From Acidobacteriota bacterium (lineage in GTDB: Bacteria > Acidobacteriota > Terriglobia > Bryobacterales > Bryobacteraceae): DNA of 5,426 nt. A model generated the notes under the pieces. It was not told the DNA's origin. It searched no databases and was given only the letters and a program-made list of their open reading frames with translations. The position numbers were made by a program, and so were the translations under genes. The DNA lies in NCBI GenBank assembly GCA_026394095.1, contig JAPKYY010000878.1, positions 1 through 5,426 on the forward strand, given 5' to 3'. This document shows, one piece after another, positions 1-5,426 of the stretch. Numbering within the stretch: position 1 is the stretch's first letter; the number at the start of each line of letters is the position of its first letter.

Positions 1-1
1 T

Positions 2-247
2 GACGGCACGATGGAAGACGAATTCTTCCCCATCATACGCGGCCCCTTCAAGCTGAGTTCTAAATGGACCACCACCATCGCCCGAATCAATGGCGAATGG
101 AAGGTCGTCAGTTTGCACCTCTCTGCCAACGTCTTCAACAACGTTCTGCTCGATGAGGCCGTTAATTCTTTGAAGTACGTGGGCGCTGGTGCCTTGGGTG
201 TAGGGCTCCTCCTCGGCTCGGCAATCACCTGGTTCCTGCGACGTTAA
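2..247 (+). CDS. C-terminal fragment of a probable NTF2/SnoaL-like protein with a C-terminal membrane anchor (5' end outside window)
   Basis: The reading frame is open from the left edge (first full codon at base 2) to TAA at 245-247, giving the last 81 residues of a longer protein. The ATG at base 11 is probably an internal methionine, because the fold would start well before it. The visible part has alternating strands: a segment around FKLSSKWTTTIARINGEWKV, then VSLHLSANVFNN. A strand carrying W-T, then a turn with 'NGEWKV' and a final strand ending in H-x-S, resembles the last strands of NTF2/SnoaL/DUF4440-like domains. About 20 hydrophobic, Gly-rich residues follow (roughly YVGAGALGVGLLLGSAITWF), ending in Arg-Arg, which looks like a single C-terminal membrane helix. 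No catalytic residue can be assigned and the function is unknown. The family call is from pattern memory and is moderate; the membrane helix is better supported. The gene converges on, and overlaps by four bases, the propeller gene. Confidence 0.6.
   Translation, partial: DGTMEDEFFPIIRGPFKLSSKWTTTIARINGEWKVVSLHLSANVFNNVLLDEAVNSLKYVGAGALGVGLLLGSAITWFLRR
244..247. other. Shared TTAA palindrome holding both convergent stop codons
   Basis: The plus-strand gene stops with TAA at 245-247 and the minus-strand propeller gene stops with TAA read from 246 down to 244. The two convergent genes therefore overlap by four bases and have no intergenic space. Any transcription terminator for either gene must lie inside the other's coding sequence. 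I see no GC-rich hairpin with a T-run near the junction. Confidence 0.95.
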
Positions 248-3165
248 TTCTGGTCTCCAACCAAAGCGATCAATTCAGCGAGCCGCTCTTCCAGTTCCTT
301 CTTGAGGATGAGATAGCGATCAATGGCGTCCTGGCCGATCTTCTGATCCGCCCCGACAGTCATCGAATAGAGATAGTTGATATGCGCCTGTAGCTCGGGC
401 TTGCTGTACCGGATCGACGGCGTGATGAGCTTGGCCGCCAGTTCATTGAGTTTCGCCAGCTTGCCTGCTTCTGCTGTCTTGCCGGTAAGACTGTCCTGAG
501 CCTTCTTCACGCGAGCAACCAGGCGATTCGCTTCACTTACCAGATCGCGCACGCGCAGGTTGTGTTGGTACTGCTCCTCGAGCTCTGCTTGCGTCACGCC
601 AGATGCTGTGATGCGAGGGTCTTCGATCAGGTCGAAGGGCTTCGTCGAACTGAAGTTGTCCGCTGTCAGCCGAGCCGAATACCTCCCTGGTGGCACAACC
701 GGGCCGCCCTGGCGAGAGGAAGCGTTTGCCGGGCCTTCGGTACGCAGGTTCCAGATGTAACGCGTAAGCCCTGCCTTGGAGGAGACTTCGTTACCCGTTA
801 TGGTCCGGATCACCGTTCCACCTGAGTCGAGGATCTCGAGCTTGGTCTCCTTGGCCGGAGCGCTAAGGAAGTAGTCGATCTCTGCTCCAACGCGAGGGTA
901 TTGGATCCCGGCCGCTGCGTCTTCCAGGCCTTCCAGTACCGCTCGGCCCGGGCTGCGAACTGCGCGCCGTGAACTATACAGGACATTCGGGGCATCGCTC
1001 ATCTGGTGGAGAGGCGTCAGGTTATCGAGGATCCAGAACGACCGGCCTTGAGTCGCAACGATTAGGTCCTTGTGTGCCACCACAAGGTCGGTGATCGGCG
1101 TTACCGGCAGATTGAGTTGGAAGCGCTGCCAGGCATCCCCATTGTTGAAGCTGATGTACATCCCAAACTCCGTGCCCGCATAGAGCAAGCCAGCCCGGTC
1201 CGGGTCTTCCCGCACAACTCGCGTGGGCTCATCGATGGCAATGCCGTTCTTGCCGTCGGTGAGTAGTTTCCAGGTCTTGCCGTAATCTTCCGTGCGGTAG
1301 AGGTAAGGATGAAAGTCCCCCAGCAGGTAGCGGTGTATGGCGAGGTAGGCCGAACCCGCGCGGTGTGGGCTTGGTTCTATGTTTTGAACTCGCCCGCCTG
1401 AAGGCAATCCTGCCGGAGTGACATTGGTCCAGGTCTTGCCGTTGTCTCGAGTCACGTGTACTGGCCCATCGTTCGCGCCAGCCCAGATCACACCCTTCTC
1501 AACAGCAGATTCCCGGATTGCATACAGCGTAGAGTAGACCTCTTCGCCAGTAGCATCGCGGGTAATCGGCTCGCCGCTGGCCTCCTGCGTGCCAGGGGGC
1601 TTGGCCGTAAGGTCAGGGCTGATCACCTCCCAATTCACCCCACCATTGCGTGTGCGGTGAATGTACTGTGAGCCGTAGTAAACCACCTTCGGATCATGTG
1701 GAGACACCTCCATCGGTGACACCCTTTGGAAGCGGTAAATCAGGGCTTCTCCAGGATTACCGTATAGCGATTGAGCCCCGATCCAGTAGCGCATCTCGTT
1801 GCCAGTCCGGATATCCTGCCGGCTGAATTGGCCCTTGCAGCTGCCAAGCACAATGTTCGGGTCGACCGGGTCAGGGATGATCGGCCCGGTTTCGCACCCG
1901 GGCCCTTCCCGGTAGGCTTGCCCATTGCTCAAGGGCCTGCTCGGCACAATCAGCGTAGTGTTGTCCTGCTGTGCGCCATAGATCAAATAAGGGTACTGCT
2001 TGTCCACCGCAACCTGATAGATCTCGGCTGTCGGTTGATTGGTAATCCGGCTCCAGCTATTGCCGCCATCGAGAGAAACGTTGGCCCCACCGTCGTTAGC
2101 CTGGATCATGTACTGCGAGTTCTTGGGATTGATCCACACGTCATGGCTATCGCCATGCGGCACCCTGCGGGTGCTGAAGGATTTGCCGCCGTCGGTCGAG
2201 TGAAACCAACCCTCGTTGCCAACGTAGAGTGAGTCAGCGTTGTTCGGGTCAACCCCGAGGGTTGTGTAGTAGAAGGGCCGCGTAATCAGGTTGGCAGCAC
2301 CATTGACGAGAGTCCATGTTGCACCGCTATCTTCAGATCGGTAAAGCCCCGCGCCGGGCTTGGCTTCAATCAGGGCATAAACCCGCTTGGGATCGGCTGC
2401 CGATATGCCAACGTTCGAGCGTCCGAAAAGACCAGTAGGCAGCCCACCCCCGAGTTTGGTCCACGTGTCGCCACCATCGAGGCTCTTGTAGATGCCGCCC
2501 TCTCTGCCGCCGCTGATGATCGTCCAGGGTTTACGTTGTCCCTTCCAAAGGCTGGCGTACAGGACGCTAGGGTTGCCGGGCTCTATCTCAAGGTCTGCAG
2601 CACCGAGTTCTTCGGATTGAAAGAGCACCTTCTGCCAGCTCTTGCCACCGTCTTTACTGCGAAAGACACCGCGGTCGGCATTGGGGACAAAGGGATTGCC
2701 AAGGGCCGCGACATAGACGAGATCAGGGTTGGTCGGGTGGATACGGACAGTAGAGATCTGGCCCGTATCACGAAGGCCGAGGAAGCTCCAGGTCTTGCCC
2801 GCATCAGTGGATTTATAGATGCCCCGGCCAATTGAGACATTGCTGCGAATCTTCGAGGATCCGGTGCCAGCGTAGATGATGTTGGGATTCGATTCGCTCA
2901 CCTCGATAGCACCCATCGAGCCGACAGAGAAGAATCCATCCGAGACGTTGGTCCATCGTATGCCAGCGTCGGTAGTCTTCCACACACCACCGCCGGTCGA
3001 GCCCATGTAATAAGTCAGGGGTTGCGAGCTAACACCTGCTATGGCGGTAACGCGGCCGCCACGCTCAGGCCCAACCATCCGGTATCGCATGTTGGCATAC
3101 CGTAAAGGGCTCTGAGCCAGGGCAGGGCAAAGGGCTAACGAAAGTATGATGAGGTGACGCCGCAT
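244..3165 (-). CDS. Secreted Asp-box (BNR/sortilin-like) multi-bladed beta-propeller protein, often annotated 'glycosyl hydrolase'
   Basis: This is a complete 973-residue protein. Residues 1-17 form a Sec signal peptide (Arg-Arg, a hydrophobic core, then Ala-Leu-Ala before Gln18), so the product is exported. Eleven Asp-box motifs (S/T-x-D-x-G-x-T/S-W type) begin at residues 63, 118, 169, 227, 276, 322, 363, 504, 571, 624 and 671; those at 504 and 671 have Asn instead of Asp. They define a large propeller, or two, over about residues 25-720, as in VPS10/sortilin-like and GH74-like proteins. Family-typical stretches include 'VSPHDPKVVYYGSQY', 'GVIWAGANDGPVHVTRD' and 'QGRSFWILDNLTPLH'. Residues 760-850 look like an Ig/FlgD-like beta domain (LEILDSGGTVIRTI, then PPGRYSARLTADNF). 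Residues 855-970 are charged and helical, probably a bundle or coiled coil. The only mature cysteines, C424 and C443, could form a disulfide. I see no sialidase FRIP motif and no assignable catalytic residues, so enzymatic activity is unproven. The ATG at 3165 is chosen because later methionines (26, 30) would remove the signal peptide; no good Shine-Dalgarno sequence precedes it. Confidence 0.93.
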   Translation of the reverse strand: MRRHLIILSLALCPALAQSPLRYANMRYRMVGPERGGRVTAIAGVSSQPLTYYMGSTGGGVWKTTDAGIRWTNVSDGFFSVGSMGAIEVSESNPNIIYAGTGSSKIRSNVSIGRGIYKSTDAGKTWSFLGLRDTGQISTVRIHPTNPDLVYVAALGNPFVPNADRGVFRSKDGGKSWQKVLFQSEELGAADLEIEPGNPSVLYASLWKGQRKPWTIISGGREGGIYKSLDGGDTWTKLGGGLPTGLFGRSNVGISAADPKRVYALIEAKPGAGLYRSEDSGATWTLVNGAANLITRPFYYTTLGVDPNNADSLYVGNEGWFHSTDGGKSFSTRRVPHGDSHDVWINPKNSQYMIQANDGGANVSLDGGNSWSRITNQPTAEIYQVAVDKQYPYLIYGAQQDNTTLIVPSRPLSNGQAYREGPGCETGPIIPDPVDPNIVLGSCKGQFSRQDIRTGNEMRYWIGAQSLYGNPGEALIYRFQRVSPMEVSPHDPKVVYYGSQYIHRTRNGGVNWEVISPDLTAKPPGTQEASGEPITRDATGEEVYSTLYAIRESAVEKGVIWAGANDGPVHVTRDNGKTWTNVTPAGLPSGGRVQNIEPSPHRAGSAYLAIHRYLLGDFHPYLYRTEDYGKTWKLLTDGKNGIAIDEPTRVVREDPDRAGLLYAGTEFGMYISFNNGDAWQRFQLNLPVTPITDLVVAHKDLIVATQGRSFWILDNLTPLHQMSDAPNVLYSSRRAVRSPGRAVLEGLEDAAAGIQYPRVGAEIDYFLSAPAKETKLEILDSGGTVIRTITGNEVSSKAGLTRYIWNLRTEGPANASSRQGGPVVPPGRYSARLTADNFSSTKPFDLIEDPRITASGVTQAELEEQYQHNLRVRDLVSEANRLVARVKKAQDSLTGKTAEAGKLAKLNELAAKLITPSIRYSKPELQAHINYLYSMTVGADQKIGQDAIDRYLILKKELEERLAELIALVGDQN
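1129..2979 (-). repeat. Region encoding eleven Asp-box propeller motifs
   Basis: This protein-level repeat spans residues 63-679 of the propeller protein. The first seven motifs are spaced 41-58 residues apart. A gap of about 140 residues (363 to 504) separates them from the last four, which are 47-67 apart. The gap contains the only two mature cysteines (C424, C443) and a proline-rich 'PDPVDPN' turn. The motif is the beta-hairpin turn found between the third and fourth strands of propeller blades. The divergent copies are at 322 (ends in Phe rather than Trp), 504 and 671 (Asn for Asp). The repeats are too diverged at the DNA level to count as nucleotide repeats. Confidence 0.9.
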
Positions 3166-3221
3166 TCGCTTAGACTAACGCAGATCAAAGGCCGGGATGC
3201 GTCATACTCAGGGTGCTGATC
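3166..3221. promoter_or_regulatory. 56-base divergent spacer between the propeller and receptor genes
   Basis: Both start codons face away from this spacer, so the 5' control signals of both genes must lie here or extend into the coding regions. No convincing -35/-10 pair is visible on either strand. The best fragment is CATACT at 3203-3208, a 4-of-6 match to a -10 box for the receptor gene, with no -35 at proper spacing. A small inverted repeat, TTAG-A-CTAA (3170-3178), lies 4 bases upstream of the propeller ATG, where a bound protein could block initiation. The regulatory role is inferred from position only. Confidence 0.5.
3210..3213 (+). promoter_or_regulatory. Weak ribosome binding site (AGGG) for the TonB-dependent receptor
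   Basis: AGGG lies 8 bases before the ATG at 3222, a normal spacing. It favours this start over the in-frame GTG at 3213, which overlaps the AGGG and would add only three residues. The frame is closed further upstream by TAG at 3171-3173. The ATG start also gives a compact, well-formed signal peptide. Confidence 0.5.
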
Positions 3222-5426
3222 ATGCTCCGCTGTTTGCCCTTTCTTTTGCTTCCATACGTCCTTTACGCGCAACTCACTTCCACCGGCGCAGTCCAGGGAA
3301 TCGTCATCGATTCCAGCGGCACCGCACTCCCCAGCGTCAGCATAACTCTCCGCCAGGCTTCCTCAAGCGCTACCCGCCAGCTCGCCAGCGCAGATTCAGG
3401 GCAATTCCAGATCTCCGGCCTGTCGATCGGCACCTACTCCCTGCGCTTTGAAAAGCCCGGCTTCAACCCCGTAGTCTTTGAATCGATCGAGATCTCGATC
3501 GGTCAAACTCTCACCCAGCGCATCACCCTGCGCCCTGCCGACGTCAATGAATCGCTCGAAGTTCATGAAGAAGCCGAAGCCCTCCAACCTGCTGCTACCA
3601 ATGCCAACGTCATCCTTGGCGGCGAGCGAATCGAAGAAGCCCCGGCCCCCAGTCGCAACTTTCTTAACTTCGTTCTCATCGCTCCCGGCGTAGCATCTTC
3701 TTCGGGCTCCAATACCAGCCGTTCCATCGCAGGCCTCCGCAATCCATCCAACGACAGCGGCATCGTCTTCAACGGTATGCGCGGCCGCAACAACAGCATC
3801 TCGATTGACGGTATGGACAATCGCGACGAAACTACTGGCGGCAATCGCGTCGCCCTTGGCCTTGAGATGATTCAGGAATTCCGCGTATCCGGCACAGCCA
3901 TCAGCGCTGAACTTGGAGGTGCTGCCGGTGGCATCGTAAACGTCGTCACCCGCGCCGGTCAAAACCTCTGGCATGGGGACACTACCTTCTTCACTCAAAA
4001 CGAACGCCTCAACGCCCGCAACGCCGAAGCTACCTCCGGCCCCATCCCTCGCTTCCGCCGTTACCAGCCAGGCGTCTCCACCGGTGGCCCAATCAAAAGA
4101 GACCGAACCTTCTTCTTCACCGCGCTCGAACAAACCTGGGAGAACAACGAGGAATGGTCCGATACTCCCACCAGTCTCCTGGCTCTGATCAAAGATAAAG
4201 GTCTGCGATCCGGCCTCTTTTCTGCCGGAGAAACCGACACCGAGTTCTCCCTCAAAGCCACACACCTCCTCAATAACGCAAACACACTCAACGCCCGCTA
4301 TGCCTTCTCCCGAGGCCGAGTACGAAACGATGTTCAGTCCACAGATAACCTCCTCGATCGTTCCGCCCGCGGCAGCAGTCTTCTGCGTGATCATTCTCTG
4401 GTTGCCAACTGGTCGCGCGCTATCAACGCAGCAACCGTGAATGACCTCCGCTTCCAATACGCCGAGCGCTCTGCGTCACTCACTCCAAACTCCACCGGCC
4501 CCATGTACGAAATCCCGGGCGTCATCTCCTTTGGCCAAAGCTACCGTCTCGATCAACAACGCACCGAGCGCCACCTCGAATTCGTCGAGACGCTCCAACT
4601 CACCCGAGGCAAGCACCTCATTAGCGTCGGGCTCAGCACTCACCTCGTCCACTTCGACGCCAGCATTGCCAACCGCTTCCACGGCATCCAGGTTTATCCC
4701 ACACTCGACGCTTATCTCACGGGTCGGCCAGACCTCACCATTCAGGCCTTCGGAGACCCACGTACCCGCTTCAACACAACTCCCATCGGTTTCTGGCTGC
4801 ATGACCGTTGGCAGATCGCTCCCGGCCTGAGTCTTGAAGCCGGCCTGCGTTACGACCGGCAGTGGCTCCCTCAACTCATCCCCGAGACCAGCCGCAACCT
4901 CGCACCCCGCCTCGGGCTTGCCTGGCATCCCGGAAGCACTTCCGCCTGGGTCTTCCGCCTCGGCACCGGGCTCTTCTACGATCGCTACCCCCTTGGTTAC
5001 CTCAACGACGCCATTCAGAAGAATGGCACTCAGGCCTGGGAGCTATACCAGGTCGGCGCTTCGCCTCAAACCATCCGCAGCACCTATCGGCCCGCTCCGA
5101 ATTTCCTCAGCACTTATGGCCGAAAATTCACAGCCGGCCTCGAACGCAAGATCGACCGTGACACTACCTTCAGTGCCGAATACAGCAACGTGCGTGGCAT
5201 CCACCTGCCCCGCACTCGCAACGCCGCCCTCACCATCCCTCCGCAATCCAACCTCGAACAAACCGCAACATCCCAATACCAGGGCCTCGCACTGACGCTC
5301 AACCGCCGGCTCGCAGACGACCTCACTTACCTCTTCAGCTACAACCTCGGCAGCACCAGAGACGATGCCTCCGACTACGACGAACAACCACTCAACCCCG
5401 CCAATCTCCGCCAGGATTGGGCCTAT
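3222..5426 (+). CDS. TonB-dependent outer-membrane receptor, Oar-like, with N-terminal carboxypeptidase-regulatory-like domain (3' end outside window)
   Basis: The frame is open for 735 codons from the ATG at 3222 to the right edge, with no stop. Residues 1-16 are a Sec signal peptide (LPFLLLPYVLYA, cleavage before Gln17). Residues 22-104 form a carboxypeptidase-regulatory-like/CnaB-type beta domain (GAVQGIVIDSSGTALPSV, then DSGQFQISGLSIGTYSLRF, then KPGF). Residues 108-122 (SLEVHEEAEALQ) match the linker where the TonB-box-like stretch sits in this family. The plug covers about residues 125-245 and includes 'FNGMRGRNNSISIDGMDN', 'EMIQEFRV' and 'GGAAGGIVNVVTRAGQNLWHG'. From about residue 250 the sequence is outer-membrane barrel, including 'GGPIKRDRTFFFTALEQ' near 288-304 and many alternating aromatic strands. 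The product should sit in the outer membrane and import a ligand using TonB-ExbBD energy; the ligand is unknown. The mature part seen has no cysteine. Family members often run to 850-1200 residues, so the final barrel strands are missing. Codons strongly favour C in the third position. Confidence 0.93.
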   Translation, partial: MLRCLPFLLLPYVLYAQLTSTGAVQGIVIDSSGTALPSVSITLRQASSSATRQLASADSGQFQISGLSIGTYSLRFEKPGFNPVVFESIEISIGQTLTQRITLRPADVNESLEVHEEAEALQPAATNANVILGGERIEEAPAPSRNFLNFVLIAPGVASSSGSNTSRSIAGLRNPSNDSGIVFNGMRGRNNSISIDGMDNRDETTGGNRVALGLEMIQEFRVSGTAISAELGGAAGGIVNVVTRAGQNLWHGDTTFFTQNERLNARNAEATSGPIPRFRRYQPGVSTGGPIKRDRTFFFTALEQTWENNEEWSDTPTSLLALIKDKGLRSGLFSAGETDTEFSLKATHLLNNANTLNARYAFSRGRVRNDVQSTDNLLDRSARGSSLLRDHSLVANWSRAINAATVNDLRFQYAERSASLTPNSTGPMYEIPGVISFGQSYRLDQQRTERHLEFVETLQLTRGKHLISVGLSTHLVHFDASIANRFHGIQVYPTLDAYLTGRPDLTIQAFGDPRTRFNTTPIGFWLHDRWQIAPGLSLEAGLRYDRQWLPQLIPETSRNLAPRLGLAWHPGSTSAWVFRLGTGLFYDRYPLGYLNDAIQKNGTQAWELYQVGASPQTIRSTYRPAPNFLSTYGRKFTAGLERKIDRDTTFSAEYSNVRGIHLPRTRNAALTIPPQSNLEQTATSQYQGLALTLNRRLADDLTYLFSYNLGSTRDDASDYDEQPLNPANLRQDWAY
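3484..3501. repeat. Perfect 18-base palindrome inside the receptor gene
   Basis: CGATCGAGATCTCGATCG reads identically on both strands, centred between 3492 and 3493. It contains three GATC sites. It encodes residues Ser88 to Gly94 (S-I-E-I-S-I-G) at the end of the regulatory-like domain, where an alternating strand is expected, so the coding constraint may explain part of the symmetry. There is no T-run after it, so it does not look like a terminator. Any role as a binding site is speculative. Confidence 0.75.

Noticed and set aside
240..300. Possible terminator at the convergent junction
   Set aside because: I could not find a stable GC-rich stem followed by a T-run on either strand near the stop codons.
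1771..2232. Plus-strand open frame of 153 codons opposite the propeller gene
   Set aside because: It lies wholly within the well-supported propeller coding sequence, shows no recognisable domain, and is best explained as a shadow frame.
3166..3221. Sigma-70-type promoter in the divergent spacer
   Set aside because: Only isolated partial hexamers are present (for example CATACT at 3203-3208), with no partner at 16-18 base spacing, so no promoter is called.
3197..3451. Plus-strand ATG at 3197 opening an 84-codon frame near the receptor start
   Set aside because: It is out of frame with the receptor, and its product is Arg/His/Pro-rich with no signal peptide. The ATG at 3222 gives a proper signal peptide and domain order.
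3396..4457. Long minus-strand open frame (353 codons) opposite the receptor gene, with two more in the same frame at 4476-4928 and 5043-5387
   Set aside because: All three are in exact codon register with the receptor gene on the opposite strand. Such a frame stays open wherever the sense gene avoids TTA, CTA and TCA codons, which this C-ending codon usage does. The predicted products are Gly/Ala/Glu-rich with no recognisable domain, while the sense strand encodes a clear TonB-dependent receptor.
4834..5295. Plus-strand open frame of 153 codons overlapping the receptor gene
   Set aside because: The product is Pro/Ser/Thr-rich low complexity, typical of an out-of-frame reading of a GC-rich gene, and the receptor frame through this region is continuous and domain-consistent.

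Overview
The window fits a Gram-negative, moderately GC-rich bacterium. The best guess is an acidobacterium of the Solibacter/Bryobacter type. That guess rests on family knowledge only: Oar-like TonB-dependent receptors with an N-terminal carboxypeptidase-regulatory-like domain, and large secreted Asp-box (BNR/sortilin-like) propeller proteins, are both abundant in that group. No rRNA or other phylogenetic marker is present.

Layout: (1) positions 2-247, plus strand, the 3' end of a gene whose product ends in what looks like an NTF2/SnoaL-like fold followed by one C-terminal membrane helix. (2) positions 244-3165, minus strand, a complete 973-residue exported multi-bladed propeller protein with eleven Asp-box motifs, an Ig/FlgD-like domain and a helical tail. 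Its stop codon overlaps that of gene 1 in the palindrome TTAA. (3) positions 3166-3221, a 56-base divergent spacer. (4) positions 3222-5426, plus strand, the first 735 codons of an outer-membrane TonB-dependent receptor that runs off the right edge.

The propeller and receptor genes diverge from one short spacer, and both products carry a Sec-type signal peptide. A plausible but untested reading is that they are co-regulated envelope proteins, the propeller acting on or binding a periplasmic or extracellular ligand and the receptor importing one. Nothing in the sequence identifies the substrate, and the divergent arrangement alone does not prove a partnership.

Coding density is almost complete. 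I found no RNA gene, insertion sequence, CRISPR array or convincing rho-independent terminator. The oddest local signals are a perfect 18-base palindrome inside the receptor gene and the shared TTAA stop. I see no strong evidence of an undescribed system here.
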